Positions 23,901 through 30,262 of a DNA stretch of 35,815 nt are shown piece after piece (position 1 is the first letter of the stretch; each line of letters opens with the position of its first letter). The DNA lies in the NCBI RefSeq assembly GCF_001044425.1, contig NZ_LFML01000158.1, positions 1-35,815 of the forward strand, read 5' to 3'. Below the pieces are notes generated by a model. It had not been told where the DNA came from. It saw only the letters and a list, made by a program, of their open reading frames with translations, and ran no database searches. Origin of the DNA: Streptomyces roseus (GTDB lineage Bacteria; Actinomycetota; Actinomycetes; Streptomycetales; Streptomycetaceae). The translations under genes were made by a program, and so were the position numbers.

Positions 23901-24151
23901 GCGGCGCCCTCGGCTCCCTGGAACTGCTCGGCGTGCTCGCCGGGCAGGGCCACGAGGGGGCCGGTGCCGCCCTCGGGCACCGCGCCGCCGAGATCCTCGG
24001 CCGACTGGAGGACCACGGCCACCGCTGCGGCACCCCCGACCACGTCCCGTCACCGGGTTTCCTCACCGGGCTCTCCGGTATCGGATACGCCCTGCTCAGG
24101 CTGGGCTTCCCGGCGAGCGTCCCGTCCGTCCTGCTCCTCGAAACCGCATAG
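20963..24151 (+). CDS. lanM: Class II lanthipeptide synthetase LanM with altered cyclase zinc site
   Basis: A 1062-residue bifunctional-type LanM. The N-terminal dehydratase (DUF4135) is intact by motif: GRGDVHQGNRSVALLRF (near 271), VYKPRPLDQH (near 296), GYGWMEFIEHDWC, DMHYENVIACG (near 372) and LVDAETLLHAG (near 387). These regions bind ATP and phosphorylate then eliminate Ser/Thr. The C-terminal LanC-like domain keeps GFAHGDAGIGWALL (His882, equivalent of the catalytic His of NisC) and the ending GFLTGLSGIGYALLRL. The zinc sites are changed: W-C-H-G is W932-H-T-G and L-C-H-G is L978-H-R-G, so both zinc cysteines and the zinc histidine are substituted. Cyclisation is therefore doubtful. 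GTG start at 20963 has GAGAG about 9 nt upstream. No LanT protease/exporter is seen in the window. Confidence 0.93.
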   Translation: MTDTATLAEESQVGGLAPTWWARALNLRERLAAPGTPVPAPAAAPHSRPASWSLGDADGFAARLASLGVTQDTAYALAAEAPGRLAARTAKPAWARSVERMVAAAPATAPAGLATGTLPAAADADGAAVLLPALRPLVGAAWEQAAPYLDLTGGELAAVRAAFEEGLGDRLVRQSARTLVRELHRARTEGLLAGETPRERFADFVARLGTRQGLAALFTRHPVLGRMLGQACDQAAAATVELFARFTVDRPRILTGLLDGTDPGALVRVDLGRGDVHQGNRSVALLRFAGGATVVYKPRPLDQHVLLDRAVDWANAKVAGLGLRTPRSVRGEGYGWMEFIEHDWCSTPTELDRFYRRQGALLALLYAVDGVDMHYENVIACGDQPVLVDAETLLHAGLPAAVTCGSDPAAEALAASVYRTCLLPSLLIGENGAMDISALGGGDGGSYPSDGLRWEGAGTDGMRLLRAPVATGAGQNRPGPQGGTAGHADHRAALLEGFRAGYDAITEHRAELLGTGPADGGLLARWATSPGRMIARSTRLYTTLLDESTHPDLLCDALTRDTVLAVLWTESEHDPARGRLVEDEIADLWAGDVPLFYHHPADTALKTSRGTRLEGVLPAPSLHTARAKIAAMGEVDRHDQEWIISATLAVTGANLSVGGPRSTLAGPAAPVVVPEPSRLLAAACGIADEIAARAVHGADRVNWLGLEQISGDHWAVLPMGGGLAQGYCGVALFLAQLGALTGAERYTALARQAVRPLPALLAALAADPGLGAAVGPGALHGIGGIVYTVARLAPLLGEDLAGCLPDALAALERAALADAGEGADGPATLADGLAGALAAAVAAQRTYGSVARGAARRLAERLLARAEKSLAEARPAVPGFAHGDAGIGWALLRHAAALEEAGEPGGAYARTGAALLRPALDEALLRPADLDWHTGLAGTALAAADVLGRVTGQPVPAAQLDRCAVLLGAPSTSPDLSLHRGALGSLELLGVLAGQGHEGAGAALGHRAAEILGRLEDHGHRCGTPDHVPSPGFLTGLSGIGYALLRLGFPASVPSVLLLETA

Positions 24152-24161
24152 CGCACCGCGT

Positions 24162-24265
24162 ACTCCGGCGTTCCGGCACCCCGGGACTCCGCCACCCCGG
24201 CACTCCGGCACTTCAGCACTCCGGCACTCCGGCACTTCAGCACTCCGGCACTTGAGCACTTCGGC
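24162..24265. repeat. Thirteen-unit 8-bp tandem repeat between lanM and the precursor gene
   Basis: Thirteen consecutive 8-bp units, consensus ACTCCGGC, fill 24162-24265 without gaps. Five are exact (24162, 24202, 24218, 24226, 24242). The others are one- to three-base variants such as ACTTCAGC and ACCCCGGC, and the arrangement hints at a 24-bp higher-order unit. Eight is not a multiple of three, so it is unlikely to have evolved as coding sequence. It begins 10 bp after the lanM stop and ends 45 bp before the peptide ATG. Confidence 0.85.
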
Positions 24266-24310
24266 ACCGAGCACCACTCCCCTCAGACATCGAGAAAGGT
24301 ACTCACCACC

Positions 24311-24541
24311 ATGCAGAAGCCCCAGGTCAACGCCCAGTCCCTCGCCGCCGCCGACGAGGCCGCCGGGGCGGCCGCCGCCCAGGCGCGGACCGAGGACCCG
24401 GCCGGCGGGATCACCCTGTCGGGACGGAACAAGGCGTGCGCCCGAGCCCGGGCCCTGGCCGGTGTGGTGCTCACCAGCGGCATCGTCATCACCCTGAGCA
24501 CGATCGACACGAGCGTCTCGGCCCCGAACGTCACCTGGTAG
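24311..24541 (+). CDS. Candidate LanM-associated precursor peptide lacking core cysteines
   Basis: A 76-residue peptide directly downstream of lanM, the usual place for a precursor. Residues 1-35 are Ala/Gln/Glu/Asp-rich and leader-like (QSLAAADEAAGAAAAQARTE). Residues 36-49 are basic (LSGRNKACARARAL) and hold the only cysteine, Cys43. Residues 50-76 are hydrophobic, with nine Ser/Thr (55, 56, 61, 63, 64, 67, 68, 70, 75), no Cys, and end in PNVTW. A core of residues 50-76 would offer dehydration sites but no thiol for lanthionine rings. No double-Gly or other clear cleavage site is present. The ATG has GAAAGG about 11 nt upstream. It could instead be a small membrane peptide, since residues 48-65 could span a membrane. 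Precursor status is inferred from context. Confidence 0.68.
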   Translation: MQKPQVNAQSLAAADEAAGAAAAQARTEDPAGGITLSGRNKACARARALAGVVLTSGIVITLSTIDTSVSAPNVTW

Positions 24542-24637
24542 GGCGTGTCCGATCTTCTCCGGATCTCTCCCGGATCTTCACCCCACCCCTGTTCGAAACG
24601 GCCAACTTTCGTCGCACAATCGGCCGATCCCATGAAC

Positions 24638-24643
24638 TAGATT
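24638..24643 (+). promoter_or_regulatory. Possible -10 element for a leaderless LAL regulator transcript
   Basis: TAGATT lies so that 6 bases separate it from the ATG at 24650, the spacing seen for leaderless actinobacterial genes, and there is no SD sequence before that ATG. No good -35 hexamer was found about 17 bp upstream. Confidence 0.35.
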
Positions 24644-24649
24644 GCGGAC

Positions 24650-27568
24650 ATGCGTTCCCGTTCGCGGTACATCGTCGGTCGTGACCCGCAACTGCGTGAG
24701 ATCAAGCAGGCACTCACCGACGCGGGCGAAGGCCGCGGCGGGGTGGTCTTCCTGGTCGGCGAGGCCGGAATCGGGAAGTCGAGGCTCGCCGCCGAAGCGG
24801 TGGGCATGGCCTTCGGAATGGGCGTGCGGGCTCTGCGCGGCCGCAGCAGCACCACCGGCCCCACCGTCCCTTTTCGGCCACTCACCGAAGCGCTGATGTC
24901 GCTCTTCCGCAGCGGCGAACCCCTGGACGACCTGCCGCTGGGCCCCTACCGGCCCGCCCTCGGCAGGATCATCCCGGACTGGAGCAGCGACGCCCAGAAC
25001 AACAGCTCCATGGTCATCCTCGGCGAGGCCGTCCTGCGGCTGCTCATCGCCACCGGCAAGGAGCACGGCCAGCTCCTCCTCCTGGAGGACCTGCACGACG
25101 CCGACCCCGAGACGCTCGCGGTCGTCGAATACCTGGTGGACAACCTGGAGTACACGAACGTGGTGCTCCTTGCCACCATCCGTACGGAGCCCTGCGACGC
25201 GCTCGACATGGCCGACTCGGCCCGCCGGCGCGGCGTGGGGACCGTACTGGAACTCGCCCCGCTCACCCGCCCCGAAGTCGGCGCGGTCATCGCAGCCCAG
25301 CTGGACACCGAACCCGAACTCGTCCCGGGCGCCGCCCTGGACCGGCTCTGGGACGACAGCGCCGGCAGCCCCTTCCTCGTCGAGGAACTCCTCCAGAGCA
25401 TGATCGGCAGCGGGGCCCTCGTCCGCTTCGAGGACGGCTGGCGGGTCGTCGGCGACCTGCGCAGCGACGTGTCCACCGCCCTCGCCCGGGGCATCCTGCG
25501 CCGCATCGACCGACTCGGCCCGCAGGGCCTGACCCTGCTCTCCGCGGCCGCCGTCATCGGCCGCCGCTTCCCGCTCACCGTGCTCCAGCGGATGACCGGC
25601 ATCGACGACCGCGGCCTGCTCAGCCACCTGCACGCCGGCGTCGCCGCCCAGCTCGTCGTCCCCGACGAACCGGCCCCCGACTGGTACGCGTTCCGCCACT
25701 CGCTCACCGCCGAAGCCCTGCACACCCAGCTCACACCCGCCAACCGCGCGCAGATGTCCGGCCGCGCCGCAGACGCCGTGCAGGCGCTCTACCCCGACCT
25801 CGAAGGCGACTGGTGCCCCCTGGTCGCCGAGCTGCGTTCCCAGGCCGGCGACGACGCCGAGGCCGGGCGCCTGTTCACCACCGCCGGCCTGCGCGCCCTC
25901 GCGGCCGGGGGGATCGGCTCCGCGATCACCCTGCTCAGCCGCGCCGAACGGCTGCTCGCCGCCAGCCAGGACCCCGCCGGGCGCACCGACGCACTCGAAG
26001 CCCTGCTCCCCGCGCTCGCCGAAGCCGGCGACTTCGCGCGGGCCTTCGGCTTCGCGGAGAACCTCCACACCCTCGGCGGCAGCGGCCTGAGCGCCACCCG
26101 CCTCGCCGCGCTGCACACCCGGCTCGCCAAGGTGGCCCACACCGCGGGCCGCTGGGAGGACGGCAACCGGCAGATAGCCCAGGCGAGGTCCCTCCTCGGC
26201 GCCCACCCCGACGAGCGCACCACCGCCTCGATCGACGTGACCGCCGCCTACCTCGCCCTCGACACGCCCGGTCCCGACCGCACCCAACTGGCGGAGAAGC
26301 TCGGGAACTCCGCCCTCCAGGCGGCCCAGCGCCACGGCCTGGCCACCGTCGCCTGCCAGGCGCTGGAACTCCTCGCCACCCTCGCCCGCGAACGGGACTT
26401 CGACGAGGCCACCGCCCTGCTGGAATCGGCCCTGCAGACCGCCGAACAGCACCAGCTCCCGCTCCAGCGGATGTACGCCCTGACCCGGATCGGCGGCAAC
26501 TACTGGCTCACCGAGGGCTCCACCGCCCCCCTGCTGGCCGCCCGGAGCGAGGCCCAGCGGCTCGGCTCGGCCACCATCGTCCACACCATCGACGGCATCA
26601 TGATCCTCGACGCCGTCCTGCGGGGCGAGTTCACCGCCGCACAGCGCTCCGCCGAGGAGTGCCTGGCCGTCGTACAGCGCCTGCGGCTGGCCCCGGCCAC
26701 CCGCTACGTCCTCATGGCGAGAGCCGCGCTGGCCGCCCACCAGGGCGACCGGCCCGCGATGGAGAGCGCGCTCGCGACCTTCGCCGGATGCGACGGCGCC
26801 GGCTCCCAGGAGGAACCGCTGACCCTCGGCCTCGCCCGGGCCTTCTGCGCGCTGATGGAGGAGGACCGGCCCGGGGCCGCCGGCGAACTGCGCGCCGTCG
26901 CCGACCTGGAGGACACCAACCCCAGCACGTACTACCTCAGCGGCCGGTACGGCATCGGCCTGCTCCTGGACGTGCTGTCGGGGGAGGCCGACCGCGCCGC
27001 GTACGAGGAGATCGCCGCGACCGCACCCGGCCGGATGCGCTGGAACCGGCAGTTCGTCCTGTTCGCCGGGGCCGTCCTGCTGGGCCGCGAAGGCCGCCCC
27101 GAGGAGGCCGCGGCGGCCGTGGCCGAGGCCCTGCGCGTCGCCCTCCCGTACGCCACCGCCCTCCACCTGGGCCTGAGACTGATCGCCGACGCGGCGTACG
27201 AGGACGGCTGGGGCGAGCCGGTGGCCTGGCTGCGCCAGGCCGAGGAGCACTTCCACCAGGGCGGGGTGGCCACCGTTGCGGGCGCCTGCCGCGCGGCCCT
27301 GCGCCGGATGGGCGCCCCGGGCCGCCAGCGTCGTACGGGCTCCAGCACGATCCCGGACGTCCTGCGCACCCAGGGCGTCACGGTCCGCGAGTACGAGGTC
27401 TTCCGGCTCCTCGCCGAGCGGCTCGGCAACAAGGACATCGCCGACCGCCTCTACATCTCCCCGCGGACGGTCGAGAAGCACATCGCGGCCCTCGCCGCCA
27501 AGACCGGCCGCGCCAACCGGGCCGCGCTCTGCGAACTCTCCGCTTCCCTGGAGGCGTCGGGGAGCTGA
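24650..27568 (+). CDS. LAL-type (large ATP-binding LuxR) transcriptional regulator
   Basis: A 972-residue regulator. The N-terminus is an AAA/STAND ATPase starting VGRDPQLREI, with Walker A GEAGIGKS (37-44) and a Walker B-like QLLLLEDLHDADPE. The middle is a long helical, TPR-like region with many A-L-x2-A patterns. The C-terminus (about 905-965) is a LuxR HTH: VTVREYEVFRLLAERLGNKDIADRLYISPRTVEKHIAAL. Such proteins are commonly pathway-specific activators of antibiotic clusters. It sits between the lanthipeptide genes (same strand, 108 bp upstream) and the NRPS operon (convergent, 14 bp away), so it could control either. The ATG has no SD; see the -10 entry. Confidence 0.92.
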   Translation: MRSRSRYIVGRDPQLREIKQALTDAGEGRGGVVFLVGEAGIGKSRLAAEAVGMAFGMGVRALRGRSSTTGPTVPFRPLTEALMSLFRSGEPLDDLPLGPYRPALGRIIPDWSSDAQNNSSMVILGEAVLRLLIATGKEHGQLLLLEDLHDADPETLAVVEYLVDNLEYTNVVLLATIRTEPCDALDMADSARRRGVGTVLELAPLTRPEVGAVIAAQLDTEPELVPGAALDRLWDDSAGSPFLVEELLQSMIGSGALVRFEDGWRVVGDLRSDVSTALARGILRRIDRLGPQGLTLLSAAAVIGRRFPLTVLQRMTGIDDRGLLSHLHAGVAAQLVVPDEPAPDWYAFRHSLTAEALHTQLTPANRAQMSGRAADAVQALYPDLEGDWCPLVAELRSQAGDDAEAGRLFTTAGLRALAAGGIGSAITLLSRAERLLAASQDPAGRTDALEALLPALAEAGDFARAFGFAENLHTLGGSGLSATRLAALHTRLAKVAHTAGRWEDGNRQIAQARSLLGAHPDERTTASIDVTAAYLALDTPGPDRTQLAEKLGNSALQAAQRHGLATVACQALELLATLARERDFDEATALLESALQTAEQHQLPLQRMYALTRIGGNYWLTEGSTAPLLAARSEAQRLGSATIVHTIDGIMILDAVLRGEFTAAQRSAEECLAVVQRLRLAPATRYVLMARAALAAHQGDRPAMESALATFAGCDGAGSQEEPLTLGLARAFCALMEEDRPGAAGELRAVADLEDTNPSTYYLSGRYGIGLLLDVLSGEADRAAYEEIAATAPGRMRWNRQFVLFAGAVLLGREGRPEEAAAAVAEALRVALPYATALHLGLRLIADAAYEDGWGEPVAWLRQAEEHFHQGGVATVAGACRAALRRMGAPGRQRRTGSSTIPDVLRTQGVTVREYEVFRLLAERLGNKDIADRLYISPRTVEKHIAALAAKTGRANRAALCELSASLEASGS

Positions 27569-27582
27569 CGCCCCGCGCGCGG

Positions 27583-28857
27583 TCACCGCATCTCGCGGAC
27601 CGTGCGCGAGCCGAGGATGCCGATCGCCGTCACCGCGAGGACCGCCGCCGAGACCGCGAACATCGGGGCGGTGCCCGACTGCGCCAGGGCCCCGCACAGG
27701 ACGAGGGAGAGCGGGGCCACCGCGTAGCCGATCACCATGTCCACCGAGATCACCCGGCTCAGCACGGAGCCCTCGATCGTGCGCTGGATCCAGCTGAGGC
27801 CGAAGACCCCCTGGAAGCCCATCCCGAAGCCCATCGCGAGGACCGTCGCCAGCGCCCCCGCCGTGTTGCCGACGAAGCCGAGCAGGCCCGTGCCGATGGC
27901 CAGCCAGCCCGCCAGCGCGGCGATCAGCAGGCCGATCCGCGGGCGGCCGCTCACGGCGCCGCCGACCAGGGTCCCCAGCATCGCCCCGCCGGCCAGCGCG
28001 CCGTTGAGCAGGCCGAGCGTGGCCGAGCCGCTGTGCAGGTCGACCTTGGCCAGGGTGGCGAAGCCGACGGTGAACGGCCCCGCCTGGCAGAAGGTCACCG
28101 CCGCGTCGACGGCCAGGATCGTACGGATCCGCGGGTCCTCGAAGGCGTACCGCAGACCGGCGCGGATCCGGGCGCCCAGCGAGAGCGGGGGCTCGGGCGG
28201 GGCGCCCCCGGCCGGGCCCTCCTCCCCGGGGCCGGCGGGGCGCGGCAGCGGGCGGATCCCCGCCACGCACACACCGCAGAGGGCGAAGCACACCGCGTCG
28301 ACGACGAAGGCGACGGAGGCGTTGGAGAAGGCCACCACCAGGCCGCCGACGGCCGGGCCGAGCACGGCCGACACCTTGGCGGCGACCCCGAGCAGGGCGT
28401 TGGCCGGGGCGAGCTGCTCCGTGCCGACCACCGACGGCAGGATCGACGCCCGGGCCGGCTGGAAGAAGGCGTCGACCGCGCCGAAGGCGGCGGCGGCGCA
28501 GCACAGCATCCACAGCGTCAGGGATCCGGCGAGGCCGGCCACGCCCACGCCCGCCATCAGGGCGGCCCGGGCCCAGCTGGAGAGCTTCATCAGGGTCCGT
28601 GGGGACCACTTGTCGCTGAGGGAGCCGCCGACCAGGGTCAGCAGGGCCCGCGGCACCGCCTGGAAGGCGAGGACGTAGCCGAGGGCCAGGGTGGACTGCG
28701 TGAGACCGAGCGTGATCCAGGAGAAGGCGATGTAGCTGAATCCGTCGCCGAGCAGGGACAGCGACTGTCCGAGCCACAGCAGCCGGAACGAGGGCAGCCG
28801 GGCGGGGGCGCTCAGCCGCTCCCGCGCGTCCACCAGGGTCGAAGCCATGGACAACAT
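27583..28857 (-). CDS. MFS transporter, probable exporter of the cluster product
   Basis: A 424-residue membrane protein with about 12 hydrophobic segments and MFS motifs, including LLWLGQSLSLLGDGFSYIAF at the first helix and the loop GGSLSDKWSPRTLMKL (motif A type, usually GxLaDrxGrr). It resembles the macrolide-efflux-type branch of MFS. A cytoplasmic Pro/Gly-rich loop (RPLPRPAGPGEEGPAGGAPP) joins the two halves. ATG 28857 or 28848 could be used; a GGATGGGA sequence serves either. It starts about 22 nt after the P450 stop in the same operon, so self-resistance or export of the NRPS product is likely. It converges on the LAL gene with 14 bp between stops. Confidence 0.88.
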   Translation of the reverse strand: MLSMASTLVDARERLSAPARLPSFRLLWLGQSLSLLGDGFSYIAFSWITLGLTQSTLALGYVLAFQAVPRALLTLVGGSLSDKWSPRTLMKLSSWARAALMAGVGVAGLAGSLTLWMLCCAAAAFGAVDAFFQPARASILPSVVGTEQLAPANALLGVAAKVSAVLGPAVGGLVVAFSNASVAFVVDAVCFALCGVCVAGIRPLPRPAGPGEEGPAGGAPPEPPLSLGARIRAGLRYAFEDPRIRTILAVDAAVTFCQAGPFTVGFATLAKVDLHSGSATLGLLNGALAGGAMLGTLVGGAVSGRPRIGLLIAALAGWLAIGTGLLGFVGNTAGALATVLAMGFGMGFQGVFGLSWIQRTIEGSVLSRVISVDMVIGYAVAPLSLVLCGALAQSGTAPMFAVSAAVLAVTAIGILGSRTVREMR

Positions 28858-28879
28858 CCCATCCGTAGGGCCGGCCAGG

Positions 28880-30262
28880 TCAGTAGCGGACGGGCAGGGC
28901 CGTCAGCGCGCGGTTGAGGAGGGAGGGCTGCCAGGTGTGCTGCCCGCCGAGCAGTTCCAGCCCCGGGTACTCGCGGACCAGTACGTCGACCACCGCGCCC
29001 GCCACCAGCCGGGCGAAGGCGGCCCCGATGCAGAAGTGCGCGCCGAAGCCGAACCCGAGGTGCGAGGCGCTGCCGCGCCGGACGTCGAAGGCGTCCGGGT
29101 CCTGGAAGCGCGCCGGATCCCGGTTGGCGGCCGCCGTGACCAGGAACAGCCGGTCCTCGGCGCGGACGGGGCGCCCGTCGAGGTCGAAGTCGCGGGCGGC
29201 GGTGCGGATCGACATCTTGGAGGGGCCGTCGAAGCGCATGGCCTCCTCCACCGCCATCGGCACCAGCGCCGGGTCCTCCCGTACGGCGGCCAGCTGCTCG
29301 GGGTGCTCCAGCAGGGCGAGTACGGCGTTGACGATGAGGTTGCTGGTGGTCTCGCCGCCGGCGAAGGCCATCTGGGTCAGCATCCCGACGAACTCCTCCT
29401 CGCTGACCGACTTCCCGATCTGCCCGCCCGCCAGCACGGCGCTGATCAGGTCGTCCTTGGGGTCGGCGCGGCGCTGCTTGACCAGGTCGGCGAGGTAGTC
29501 GTCCAGGTTGACCAGGGACTGGAGCGAGGTGCGGTACTCGCGCTCCTCCTGAGCGGCCCCCAGGACCAGGTCGCCGACGCGGGCGTTCCAGTACCAGAAG
29601 GAGGGGCCGTGCGCCTGGGGGACGCCCAGCCAGCGGGCGAAGACGAGGGCGGGCAGCGGCCGGGCGATGTCGGCGACCAGGTCCCCGCTCCGCCCGGGGA
29701 CGGCCCGGCGGGTCAGCATGGCGCGGGTGGCGCGCTCGACGAAGGCCCGGTAGCGGCCGATGGAGCGGGCCGCGAACTGTTCCTGGAACACCTGGCGCAG
29801 CCGCCGGTGCTGCGGGGCGTCGTTGAACACCATCCAGCGGGAGAGGATCCCGAAGGCCCGCTCGGCGTCCTCGCGGGCGCCCTCCGGTACGGCGTCCATC
29901 AGCGGGCGCACCCGCTCGGCGGAGACGGCGGGGGCGCGCAGGCAGTGCATCAGCTGGGCGTGGCCGGTGACGAGCCAGGCCCGGTGCATGGCGGACCAGT
30001 AAACGGGGTCGTGGTCGCGCAGGGAGTTGAGGTATCCGTACGGGTCCGCGTTGACGGCGGGGTCGAGGAGGTAGCGCTCGCTGAACGGGGCCGCGGGGGC
30101 CGCGGGGGCCGCAGGGCTCGTACGGGCGGTGGGGGCCGGCGGGGCGGACGCCGGGCCGGTCCGCCCGGTGACCGGGCACACCAGCGGGGACGCCCCCGCG
30201 GTGGCGGCCGGGCTCGTGTCCGGGCCCGTGTTCGTGTTCGGGTTCGTGGTCAGGACGGTCAT
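28880..30262 (-). CDS. Cytochrome P450
   Basis: A 460-residue bacterial class I type P450 needing separate ferredoxin partners. The I-helix is FAGGETTSNLIVNAV, the K-helix ExxR is EEAMRFDG (E-A-M-R), and the haem loop is FGFGAHFCIGAAFAR with the cysteine ligand. The first 60 residues are an unusual Thr/Pro/Ala/Asn-rich low-complexity leader containing CPVTGRTGPA, longer than in most P450s. Its ATG overlaps the NRPS stop codon by 4 bp (ATGA), so it is translationally coupled and probably oxidises the NRPS product or a carrier-bound amino acid. No ferredoxin gene is seen in the window. Confidence 0.93.
   Translation of the reverse strand: MTVLTTNPNTNTGPDTSPAATAGASPLVCPVTGRTGPASAPPAPTARTSPAAPAAPAAPFSERYLLDPAVNADPYGYLNSLRDHDPVYWSAMHRAWLVTGHAQLMHCLRAPAVSAERVRPLMDAVPEGAREDAERAFGILSRWMVFNDAPQHRRLRQVFQEQFAARSIGRYRAFVERATRAMLTRRAVPGRSGDLVADIARPLPALVFARWLGVPQAHGPSFWYWNARVGDLVLGAAQEEREYRTSLQSLVNLDDYLADLVKQRRADPKDDLISAVLAGGQIGKSVSEEEFVGMLTQMAFAGGETTSNLIVNAVLALLEHPEQLAAVREDPALVPMAVEEAMRFDGPSKMSIRTAARDFDLDGRPVRAEDRLFLVTAAANRDPARFQDPDAFDVRRGSASHLGFGFGAHFCIGAAFARLVAGAVVDVLVREYPGLELLGGQHTWQPSLLNRALTALPVRY

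Noticed and set aside
24162..24265. CRISPR array
   Set aside because: Units are 8 bp, contiguous, without spacers, and no cas genes are present.
24050..24277. Minus-strand frames through the 8-bp array that read as repeated V-P-E-C-R-S-A-E-like peptides
   Set aside because: Because 8 bp times 3 gives a repeating octapeptide in any open frame, the repeat alone explains it; no start with an SD and no partner gene.
24578..28777. Minus-strand open frame of about 1400 codons opposite the LAL gene and overlapping the MFS gene
   Set aside because: A shadow of two well-supported genes; composition is Gly/Val/Gln-rich with no domain.
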